Shown here piece by piece: positions 6,426 through 12,232 of a DNA stretch of 12,232 nt. Position numbers and translations under genes: made by a program. Location: contig JAAZBY010000081.1 in NCBI GenBank assembly GCA_012513595.1, forward strand, positions 1-12,232. Reading direction: 5' to 3'. The stretch is from Chloroflexota bacterium. Its GTDB lineage: Bacteria > Chloroflexota > Anaerolineae > UBA1429. Positions within the stretch are counted from its first letter, which is position 1. Each line of letters starts with the position of its first letter. The notes under the pieces are model-generated. The model saw only the letters and a list, made by a program, of their open reading frames with translations. It ran no database searches and was not told where the DNA came from.

Positions 6426-7528
6426 GGGCGTGGGGTGGCCTCGGTGGGGCCCGGGTCCAGCGCGTCCTGCTCCTCCTGTGCGCGGCGCTGGGCCTGCTGG
6501 ACGGTGAGCCCGTAGGTGTTCACCATGTCGGCCAGGCGCTCCTCGTCCGTCTCCCACGCGTAGACGATGCGGGTGGTGTCGGTGTGCTCGTGGCCCAGCA
6601 GGGCGGCCACCCATTCGAGCGGCATCCCCTCGTCGAGCAGGTCTTGGGCGCGGCGATGGCGCAAAGAGTGCGGCGAGGTATTGTCGTACAGCCCCTCGGC
6701 AATGGCCGCATCCTTCACCAGCTGCCAGGCATGGCGGGGGGTGAGCGTCTGCCCCTTGTTGCGCCCGTGGGAGACAAAGAGGGGCGCGTAAGGGCCATCG
6801 TCGCGCTCGCGCGTGTAGGCGCGGATCAGGGATTGCGTATCGCGTGAGAGGAACACCGTGCGCGGCTTGGCATTCTTGGTGACGGTGAGGCGCACCTTGT
6901 GGGCGCGGCCGTCGAGAACGTCCTCGCGCGTCAGCGCCAGGGCCTCGCTGATGCGCATGCCCGTGTCGTAGAGGACGGCCATCAGGGCCCGGTTGCGCAT
7001 GAGCGTCAGGCGGGCCTGACCAGCGTCGGGCAGGGGGCGTCGCAGGTAATGCGTGACCACGCGGATGACCTCCGGGTCGACGGGGCGCTTCTGGTAGGAG
7101 GTGCGCCTCCGCCCGCGCCCTTGGTCGACGCGACGGAGCATGCGATCGTAGGAGACGCCGTCGGGGAGCAGGTCGCGCAGGTCGAGCCAGTTGAGCAGGC
7201 GTTTGGCGGCGACCATGTAGGTACGCGCCGTGCGGGTGGGGGTGGGGGAGGGCTCCCCGCGGGGCGCGCGCGGATCCGGGTAGGCCTCGCGCAGGTAGCG
7301 ACTGAAGAGGGCCAGAGACTCCTCGTCGATCCAGTCCCGGGGGCAGGGGGCCAGCGCGTCGGCCGCGGCATAGTCCTGGCGCTGGACGTGCAGGCAGCGG
7401 AGGAAGGCGTCCACGCCGTGGCGATAAGTGCGCTTGGTCAGCGGGCTCAGTTCCAGGTCGGCGAGCATCATCTCAGCGGCCTCGTTGAGGCTGGGCGACC
7501 CGGCTGGGGGAGGGGTCTCTGGGGGCAT
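6422..7528 (-). CDS. Tyrosine recombinase/integrase
   Basis: This is a 368-residue site-specific DNA recombinase. An N-terminal SAM-like core-binding domain (about 12-135, with 'SPLTKRTYRHGVDAFLRC') is followed by the catalytic domain (about 148-345). The catalytic set is complete: Arg192 in 'TGMRISEAL', Lys218 in 'TVTKN', His287 and Arg290 in 'SPHSLRH', His313 in 'LLGHEHTDTT' and the nucleophile Tyr323 in 'RIVYA'. The enzyme should therefore be active. It is longer than XerC/XerD (about 300 residues), with an inserted Pro/Arg-rich stretch near 83-100 and a Gln/Glu-rich C-terminal tail. The start ATG at 7528 follows AAAGGAG (7534-7540) by 5 nt. Directly upstream is a 12-8-12 bp inverted repeat. 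No excisionase, transposase or phage gene is nearby, so it may be a lone integrase, a remnant of an element, or a chromosomal recombinase. Confidence 0.93.
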   Translation of the reverse strand: MPPETPPPAGSPSLNEAAEMMLADLELSPLTKRTYRHGVDAFLRCLHVQRQDYAAADALAPCPRDWIDEESLALFSRYLREAYPDPRAPRGEPSPTPTRTARTYMVAAKRLLNWLDLRDLLPDGVSYDRMLRRVDQGRGRRRTSYQKRPVDPEVIRVVTHYLRRPLPDAGQARLTLMRNRALMAVLYDTGMRISEALALTREDVLDGRAHKVRLTVTKNAKPRTVFLSRDTQSLIRAYTRERDDGPYAPLFVSHGRNKGQTLTPRHAWQLVKDAAIAEGLYDNTSPHSLRHRRAQDLLDEGMPLEWVAALLGHEHTDTTRIVYAWETDEERLADMVNTYGLTVQQAQRRAQEEQDALDPGPTEATPRP

Positions 7529-7551
7529 GGGAGCTCCTTTCGCGCGTCAGA

Positions 7552-7583
7552 GTATATCATTTAATGTTTAATAAATGATATAC
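7552..7583. repeat. AT-rich inverted repeat, 12-bp arms and 8-bp spacer, upstream of the recombinase
   Basis: GTATATCATTTA (7552-7563) is the exact reverse complement of TAAATGATATAC (7572-7583); the spacer is ATGTTTAA. The repeat begins 24 nt upstream of the recombinase start codon and contains almost the only A/T-rich run in this part of the window. Its geometry resembles the arm-spacer-arm core sites used by tyrosine recombinases. It also holds a minus-strand TATACT (7556 to 7551, overlapping the repeat edge) that could be the recombinase -10 box, so it may instead or additionally be an operator. No second copy is present in the window. Confidence 0.75.
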
Positions 7584-8195
7584 CGGAAAGGCGGCTCTGT
7601 CAAGCCCCTGGGAGGCGAAAGGCGCCCGAATCCCCCGCGAGTGGCCCCAAAAGCCCCTCTGCGGCGCTCCGCGACGATCCGCCAGCTCAGGCACGTCAGC
7701 CGCCAAACCTGGGCACTCGACAGCCGCGGCTGCGCAGCGGTTGCGACCTAGAGTCGCGCCGAGGCGGCCGCCGGCGTCCGAGGCGTGGCGGCCGTCGTTG
7801 CCTTGCCGCCCCGATCCGGCCCAAGCCCGCTGGGCCGCACAGCCCGCCGCAGGGCCCGCGGTCCGCGGCGACCCGTCCGGCCACGGCGGCCGCCCTGCCG
7901 GCGCCGTGCGCCCTGCCGACGCCTTCCCCGCCGTGGCAGGCGCGGAGCGCGGCGCTTCCTGCCCTGCGCGGCTCCCCCGGGCGTGGTCTTGGCGGCCAGG
8001 TTATGTCGAGTATATGGCGGCCGGGCCTGGCCTCCGCTGCGGGGGCCAGCGACCGGAGTGCGCCTGGTCTCTTTGCCGGCCGCTGGCAAAACCGGCGGCA
8101 CGGCCCGGCTGTGCCGTGCCGCTCCCCTTTTCTGCCGCATGGGCTGCGGAGAGTTGCGGGTCCTGCAGGAATCCATGCAATCCCCCGCGCATCCT
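7584..8195. other. GC-rich stretch without a credible gene
   Basis: No reading frame here has a plausible start, ribosome binding site or recognisable motif. The long frames are Arg/Pro/Ala-rich translations of random GC-rich DNA. I found no tRNA, RNase P, SRP or tmRNA signature. Visible structure is limited to a short near-repeat (CGCCCTGCCG followed by G/ACGCC, at about 7892 and 7910) and the terminator-like hairpin at 8095-8122. It may be a decayed gene, an insertion scar next to the recombinase, or a region for an unrecognised RNA. Confidence 0.5.
8095..8133 (+). terminator. Terminator-like hairpin inside the gene-free stretch
   Basis: GCGGCACGGC (8095-8104) is the exact reverse complement of GCCGTGCCGC (8113-8122), a 10-bp stem with an 8-nt loop. 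The plus strand continues TCCCCTTTTCT (8123-8133), a weak T-rich tail. It would stop plus-strand transcription before the promoter at 8196, but no plus-strand gene is visible between it and the recombinase. Its place could insulate the downstream operon. Confidence 0.45.
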
Positions 8196-8225
8196 TTGAC
8201 ATAGCTGCGCGGTAGGCGCTATAAT
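8196..8225 (+). promoter_or_regulatory. Consensus sigma-70 promoter of the pseudokinase operon
   Basis: A perfect TTGACA (8196-8201) and a perfect TATAAT (8220-8225) are separated by 18 bp. Transcription should begin near 8232, giving a leader of about 70 nt before the ATG at 8302. This placement excludes the in-frame GTG at 8227 as the translation start. It is the strongest promoter match in the window and suggests constitutive housekeeping-sigma expression. Confidence 0.85.
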
Positions 8226-8301
8226 AGTGGGCAGCCAGCCGGGTTCCCGACGGCGGGTGGCCGTACCCTCGAGCCCTGTCATACCAACTGCGGATACCCA
8301 G

Positions 8302-11300
8302 ATGCCTGCAAAGCCGACCTGCCCCACGTGCGGAAACCCAAACGCCCCGGACGCCGAGCGCTGCGCCCAGTGCGGCGCCTCGCTGGTGGTGACCTGCCCC
8401 ACCTGCGGCGCCCGCCGCCCCTGGCACGTGCCGCGTTGCCCCAACTGTGAGGGGCGGGCCGCCTCGGGCGAGGAGGTCTTTGCTGCCTTGTTCCGCCAGG
8501 CGCCGGAGCGCAAGGTGGGCGGCCGCTACCTGCTGGGCACGGTCCTCTCGTCCAGCAGGATCTCAACCGTCTATCGCGCCGTAGACGCGGAACGCCCCCA
8601 GGCTCCCATCGTCGTGAAGGAACTCTCGACGATGGCCATGTTCCGCCCCGCTGAACGGCGTGAGCTCGACGCGCGCTTTCACGCCGCTGTGAACCGCTGG
8701 AGACAGGCCTCCCACCCTGCCCTGCCGCGCATCACCGACGTGTTCTCGGCCGGTGACCGCTATTATGTCGTGTCTGAGTTCGTGGGTGGCTGGAGCCTGG
8801 CGCGCGTCGTCGAGGAGCGGCGCGTACGCGTGACGCCGCGCCTGGCGGCCAACTGGGGCGCCCAGCTCTGCGAGCTGCTCGCCTACCTGCACGAGTCCAC
8901 CCCCCCGCTCTACGCGACCTTTCTGGCCCCGCGCCACGTGCTGGTGGATGCCGATGGCCGCGTACACTTGGTGGACAATGGGCTGACGGGCCTGTTCCTG
9001 CCCTCGGCCTACGAAGCCTACGGCGGCGTCACCGGCTACTCTGCGCCCGAGCTGCGCGCAGGGGCCCCCTCACCACAGAGCGATGCGTTCGCCCTCGGCA
9101 GGCTGCTCTACGCCATCCTGGTGGGGCGCCTCCTGGAAAAGGGCCTGCCCCGCAACCTGCCCCTCCAGCAGGCCGTGCCCGACGCTCCCATCGGCCTGGT
9201 GCGGGCCATTGCGCGTGCCGCCCACCGCGACCCGGCAGAGCGCTACGCCTCCCTGCGCGAGATGCGTGCCGAACTGTGGACCGAAATGGACGGCCCGCTG
9301 GAGCCGATCGCCGGGTGGTCGTACCAGGCCCGGGAGGCCGCGCCCGCCCCGGCGCAGCCCCTGCCCGCCCGGCCCGCCGCCGCCCCCGGGCAGCCGGGCA
9401 TGGCTGCCTTTGGCTTCGAGCGGGACGCGCGCTTTGGCCCGGCCCAGGCGCCGCGTGGCAGATCGGCCAGCGCTGCCCGCCCAGCGGCCGGGTCGGCCGC
9501 ACCGCCGCCGCCCTCCGCCCGCCTGTCCGTCCAGCCGCGGCATGCCCGGCTGCTGGACCTCGGCGCCAGTGAGACGCGCCGCGTCGTCCTGACGCTGCAC
9601 AACCCCGGGCCCGTCGACGTCGAAGGCCGGATCACCAGCCATGTGGACTGGATCAGCGCGCCGGGCAAGGCGTTCCGGTTGCCGGCCAACAGGCAGGCCA
9701 AGGCGATCATCTCCGTCCTGGGCGGCCGCCTCGATCCCGGGCAGGTCTCGGAGCCGCAGGCTGTGTCGATCGACACCAACGCCGGGCGCGTCTGGGTGGC
9801 CGTCACCGCCGAGGTGCCCTCGGGGCCCTCGCTTCAGGTGGAGCCGCTGCTGCTCGACTTTGGCGAAGTCGAGGGGGAGGGCGAGAGGGTACTGCCCCTC
9901 ACGCTGGTGAACGACGGACGCCAGGCCCTGGCCGGGCGCATCTCCCCGCAGGTCGAGTGGCTGCGCGTGGCGCGGCCCGAGTTCCGCTGCCCGGCGCAGG
10001 GGCAGGTACAGGTTTCAGTGACGCTATTGCCCGAGCGGCTGCCTCCCGGCGAGCAGACGCCCCCGGTTGCCCTGCTGGTCGACAGCGACGCCGGCCAGGA
10101 ACGCGTGGCGGCGCGGGCCTGGGCCAAACGTCCCGCCCTGGCCATGGAGGCCACCCTCATCGACCTCGGCGATCTGCTGGTCGGGAAGACCGGCGAGGGG
10201 CGCGCCATGGTCGGGAACCGCGGCGATGGCCGGCTGGAGGGGAGCGCACGCTCGCTGGCCCCCTGGCTGCAGGTGCAGCCGCGACAGTTCGCCTGCGAGC
10301 CCGGCGAGTCGCTACAGCTGACGCTGTCGGCCGACACGGCCGGGCTGGCCGAGGGCCCGATCTCCTTGGCGGAGGCCGTGCGCATCTACACCAACGCCGG
10401 AGCCCGCAGCCTCAGCGTGCGGCTGACCGTGCTGGCCCCGCGCATGCTGCTCAACACTACCCAGGTGTTCTTTGGCGAGGTGGCCTACGGCGAGCGGCAG
10501 GAGCGGCGCCTGCGGGTGCAGAACGTCGGCACGGCCCCTCTGGAGGCCTCCTTGCAGCCACTGGTGAGCTGGCTGTCAGTCGGCGAGGCCGATATCGTCG
10601 TGCCCGCCTCCGGCGAGCAGACCGTCACCCTCACCGCCGATACGAGCCCATTCGACCACGGCGCGCTGGTCGTGGATCAGCCCGTGCTGCGCATCACGGC
10701 CGGGACGATGCTCCAGGACGTCACCGCGTCGCTGACCGTCCTGCGGCCGCTTTTGCGCGTCGAGCCGGAGGTGCTGGACTTTGGCTATAGTGACCCGACG
10801 CAGCCGGCCGTCCGCACGTTGACCATCGCCAACGACGGCACCGGCACCATGGCCTGGAACGTCCAGTCCGACGCCACGTGGGCCGAGTTCGAGCCGCATC
10901 GCGGCGTGTGCAAGGCCGGCGAGGAGGTCCAGGTGCGGGCCACGGCGTATGGGCTTGCGCTGGAGGAAGGCGTCGAATCGGCACAGGCTACCCTGGTGGT
11001 CTCTAGCGACGCCGGGCGTGAGAAGGTGCCCCTGCGGTTCGCCGTGGCCAGCCCTAGGTTGGCCTGCGACGCAACCTTTATCGACCTGGGCGAGAGCGTG
11101 AACCGCGCCCCGGCGGCCGGCTCGTTCCGCGTGTTCAACTATGGCCTGGGCCTGTTGCGCGGGGCGGTGCGGTCCGACGAGACCTGGCTGGTAGTCGATC
11201 GCGCCTCGTTCGAGTGTGAGACGGGGCGCTCGGTGGAGATCCGCGTCTCGACCGACATGGACGAGTTCCCTCCCGAGGCCAGCTATGCCCAGGGCTACAT

Positions 11301-11706
11301 ACACCTGGAGTCCAACGGCGGCAGCGCCGAGGTGCAGGCAGTGGTCACGGTGCTGCTCGAGCCGGACGTACGTGGCCCGGCCGAGGGCGTGGTCCTGGGG
11401 CCGTCCCGAGGAGGCGAGGGCCTGGCGGGGCGTTTGGCGCTGCGAAACGAGGGGCTGGCGACCGCCCGCATGGAGCTGCTCCCCAGCGCACCGCAGATCG
11501 TTCTGGCGCGCACCTTCTGCGACATCAAGCCCGGCAAGCGCGTGCGCGTGGCGGTGCAGTGGGAAGGAACCGCACCGAGCGCGGCGGAGGAGTACTATAT
11601 CGAGGCGCGGGCCCAGGACGGGGCGACCCTGCGCGTGCCCGTGATCATCGGGGAGCCGGGCGCGGCGGACGCGCCCGTGGAGGAACAGGGCACCGCAGGG
11701 AGCTAG
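8302..11706 (+). CDS. Zinc-ribbon pseudokinase with seven tandem beta-domain repeats
   Basis: This 1134-residue protein starts at ATG 8302, whose N-terminus runs straight into the first zinc ribbon. Two Cys4 zinc ribbons come first: Cys7/10/21/24 and Cys32/35/46/49. A protein-kinase fold follows (about 72-335). It keeps the ATP-site Lys106 in 'VVKE', Asp225 of DFG (here 'DNG'), 'APE' (248-250) and 'SDAFALG' (260-266). The glycine loop is degraded ('VLSSSRISTVYRA'), and the HRD motif is replaced by 'ATF' (205-207), with His212 in place of the catalytic-loop Asn. It is therefore probably a pseudokinase. A Pro/Ala linker (about 345-405) leads to seven Ig-like beta-domains (about 406-1117); the last is divergent. 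No signal peptide or membrane helix is seen, so it should be cytosolic, unlike PASTA kinases. It is likely a scaffold or sensor. It is followed by a DarA-like gene 40 nt downstream. The architecture is clear; the function is not. Confidence 0.88.
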   Translation: MPAKPTCPTCGNPNAPDAERCAQCGASLVVTCPTCGARRPWHVPRCPNCEGRAASGEEVFAALFRQAPERKVGGRYLLGTVLSSSRISTVYRAVDAERPQAPIVVKELSTMAMFRPAERRELDARFHAAVNRWRQASHPALPRITDVFSAGDRYYVVSEFVGGWSLARVVEERRVRVTPRLAANWGAQLCELLAYLHESTPPLYATFLAPRHVLVDADGRVHLVDNGLTGLFLPSAYEAYGGVTGYSAPELRAGAPSPQSDAFALGRLLYAILVGRLLEKGLPRNLPLQQAVPDAPIGLVRAIARAAHRDPAERYASLREMRAELWTEMDGPLEPIAGWSYQAREAAPAPAQPLPARPAAAPGQPGMAAFGFERDARFGPAQAPRGRSASAARPAAGSAAPPPPSARLSVQPRHARLLDLGASETRRVVLTLHNPGPVDVEGRITSHVDWISAPGKAFRLPANRQAKAIISVLGGRLDPGQVSEPQAVSIDTNAGRVWVAVTAEVPSGPSLQVEPLLLDFGEVEGEGERVLPLTLVNDGRQALAGRISPQVEWLRVARPEFRCPAQGQVQVSVTLLPERLPPGEQTPPVALLVDSDAGQERVAARAWAKRPALAMEATLIDLGDLLVGKTGEGRAMVGNRGDGRLEGSARSLAPWLQVQPRQFACEPGESLQLTLSADTAGLAEGPISLAEAVRIYTNAGARSLSVRLTVLAPRMLLNTTQVFFGEVAYGERQERRLRVQNVGTAPLEASLQPLVSWLSVGEADIVVPASGEQTVTLTADTSPFDHGALVVDQPVLRITAGTMLQDVTASLTVLRPLLRVEPEVLDFGYSDPTQPAVRTLTIANDGTGTMAWNVQSDATWAEFEPHRGVCKAGEEVQVRATAYGLALEEGVESAQATLVVSSDAGREKVPLRFAVASPRLACDATFIDLGESVNRAPAAGSFRVFNYGLGLLRGAVRSDETWLVVDRASFECETGRSVEIRVSTDMDEFPPEASYAQGYIHLESNGGSAEVQAVVTVLLEPDVRGPAEGVVLGPSRGGEGLAGRLALRNEGLATARMELLPSAPQIVLARTFCDIKPGKRVRVAVQWEGTAPSAAEEYYIEARAQDGATLRVPVIIGEPGAADAPVEEQGTAGS
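9517..11652 (+). repeat. Seven protein-level beta-domain repeats within the pseudokinase gene
   Basis: In residues of the encoded protein, the units run at about 406-505, 509-607, 611-711, 713-813, 815-915, 917-1019 and 1020-1117. Each of the first six has a '(D/F)(F/L)G' turn at 421, 521, 623, 725, 828 and 930, an 'N.G' turn about 15-17 residues later in most, and a Trp at 450, 553, 655, 757, 860 and 962. The spacing is 102-103 residues. Several units end in '(S/T)(D/N)AG' followed by alternating Val. The pattern resembles bacterial Ig-like (ASPM/SPD-2/Hydin or BACON-like) beta-sandwiches. The DNA copies have diverged, so this is an old expansion. Confidence 0.8.
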
Positions 11707-11746
11707 CCGAACGGCGACGTCGCACAGTGCACAGGGAGGTCACGGC

Positions 11747-12034
11747 ATGAAACTGGTCATGGCGATCCTGCGTGACGACTTTGCCCCGGATGTGAGCGGG
11801 GCACTGACGGAGATCGGTCTCAGCGTCACGCGCATTAGCAGCACCGGGGGCTTCTGGAGGCGCGGCTATGTGACGCTGCTGGCCGGCGTCGAAGATCACG
11901 ATGTGGACCGCACGCTGGAGACCATCAACGCGCATGCCGGCCCGGAGATGAGCCCATCCCTGGCGCCCCCCGGTTACCCGCCACGGCGTGCCACGGTCTG
12001 GGTGATCAACGTCGACCGTTTCGCCCGCTTCTGA
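11747..12034 (+). CDS. Cyclic-di-AMP receptor family protein (DarA/PstA-like, PII-like fold)
   Basis: This is a 95-residue cytosolic protein matching the DarA/PstA (DUF970) family of PII-like trimers that bind cyclic di-AMP in Firmicutes. It aligns without gaps to those proteins over its first 60 or so residues: 'MKLVMAI' at the start, 'VTRISSTGGF' (27-36), 'TLLAGVED' (43-50), and 'ATVWVINVDRF' (82-92) near the end. Thr28, Phe36 and Gly47 are kept. Several positions that I recall as ligand contacts in S. aureus PstA are changed: Asn24 to Gly, Arg26 to Ser, Leu37 to Trp, Asn41 to Tyr. The loop before the last strand is shorter than in DarA (109 residues). The ligand may thus differ or be bound differently. 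The start follows GGGAGGT (11734-11740) by 6 nt. It shares a transcript with the pseudokinase gene, 40 nt upstream, and a terminator follows. Family is firm; ligand is not. Confidence 0.88.
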   Translation: MKLVMAILRDDFAPDVSGALTEIGLSVTRISSTGGFWRRGYVTLLAGVEDHDVDRTLETINAHAGPEMSPSLAPPGYPPRRATVWVINVDRFARF

Positions 12035-12054
12035 GGCACTAGCCCAGCCCATCG

Positions 12055-12106
12055 GCCGCGTAGCCAGACGCTGACGCACCGTCTGGCTACGCGGCTGTCT
12101 CTTTCT
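12055..12106 (+). terminator. Strong intrinsic terminator of the pseudokinase operon
   Basis: A perfect 16-bp stem pairs 12055-12070 with 12080-12095 around a 9-nt loop. It is followed on the plus strand by TGTCTCTTTCT, a T-rich tail. It lies 20 nt after the stop of the DarA-like gene. The minus strand lacks a T-rich tail on its side, so the main direction is plus, though a stem this long may also slow transcripts from the converging gene. Confidence 0.9.
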
Positions 12107-12123
12107 GCGGCCAGGCCCCTACC

Positions 12124-12232
12124 CTACTCGCCAAAGGGCGATACCCACCGCCCGGCGCTGTCAAAGGGCAGCCCGCCCTCTTCCCCAGTCACCTCGAGGT
12201 CCGGCCGCGTGCGCGCCTCCGCGGCGAGAGGC
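12124..12232 (-). CDS. C-terminal end of an unidentified minus-strand protein, partial
   Basis: On the minus strand one frame is open from the right window edge to a TAG at 12126-12124, giving 35 residues that end '...GGLPFDSAGRWVSPFGE'. The composition, with acidic and aromatic residues rather than runs of Arg/Pro, looks like real coding sequence. It converges on the strong terminator at 12055-12095. Too little is visible for a family call, and an accidental frame cannot be excluded. Confidence 0.45.
   Translation of the reverse strand, partial: PLAAEARTRPDLEVTGEEGGLPFDSAGRWVSPFGE

Noticed and set aside
8001..8037. Minus-strand promoter at TATACT (8014 to 8009)
   Set aside because: No -35-like sequence is found at 16-18 bp upstream and no gene follows it.
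8227..8301. In-frame GTG at 8227 as the start of the pseudokinase
   Set aside because: It lies at or before the predicted transcription start (about 8232) of a perfect promoter, and the extra 25 residues precede the zinc ribbon without domain character.
7696..8427. Minus-strand 243-codon frame across the gene-free stretch
   Set aside because: It is Arg/Pro/Gly-rich without motifs, overlaps the strong promoter and the start of the pseudokinase gene, and has no ribosome binding site. It is a product of high GC.
8302..9310. An active Ser/Thr kinase
   Set aside because: The HRD Asp and catalytic-loop Asn are absent and the glycine loop is degraded, so a catalytic call is not supported.
1..12232. 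CRISPR array, tRNA, rRNA, insertion sequence or defence island
   Set aside because: No regularly spaced direct repeats, cloverleaf or T-loop signature, rRNA sequence, transposase or known defence gene was seen on either strand.

Overview
The window is very GC-rich, densely coded bacterial DNA. It uses ATG and GTG starts with strong AGGAGG-type ribosome binding sites and near-consensus sigma-70 promoters. The content suggests the Chloroflexota (Anaerolineae or a relative): an anti-sigma-like protein with an 'LPGD.LYPVK' domain behind one membrane helix, a cytosolic zinc-ribbon/kinase-fold protein with a long array of beta-domains, and a DarA/PstA-type PII-like protein. The phylum is an inference from gene content, not from a marker gene.

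Layout. (1) 1-2231, plus strand: the 3' part of a membrane anti-sigma-like protein, then two small exported proteins of unknown function, each with its own clear ribosome binding site. (2) 2256-2333: two GC-rich hairpins at a convergent junction. (3) 2318-5145, minus strand: an apparent operon transcribed as S41 C-terminal processing peptidase, then smpB (6 nt gap), then a mannonate-dehydratase-family TIM-barrel enzyme (41 nt gap), with a plausible promoter at 5222-5250. (4) 5442-6425, plus strand: a ROK-family sugar kinase. Its stop codon overlaps that of (5) a convergent tyrosine recombinase, 6422-7528 minus. (6) Just upstream of the recombinase start lies an AT-rich 12-8-12 bp inverted repeat at 7552-7583, followed by about 600 bp of GC-rich DNA with no credible gene. 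(7) 8196-12106, plus strand: a well-bounded two-gene transcription unit. It has a promoter (TTGACA, 18 bp, TATAAT), a 1134-residue zinc-ribbon pseudokinase with seven beta-domain repeats, a 95-residue cyclic-di-AMP-receptor-family protein, and a 16-bp-stem terminator. (8) The last 109 bases probably hold the C-terminus of a minus-strand gene.

The most interesting part is unit (7). The kinase-like domain keeps the ATP-site Lys, the DFG Asp and the APE motif, but has lost the catalytic HRD Asp and the glycine-rich loop. It joins two Cys4 zinc ribbons to beta-domains repeating every 102-103 residues, with a cysteine at one fixed position in most copies. Its operon partner is a small PII-like protein whose presumed nucleotide-binding positions are partly changed. 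The two may form a cytosolic nucleotide-sensing or scaffolding system; that function is inference. The second point of interest is the recombinase with its adjacent arm-spacer-arm palindrome, which looks like a possible recombination core site or an autoregulatory operator.
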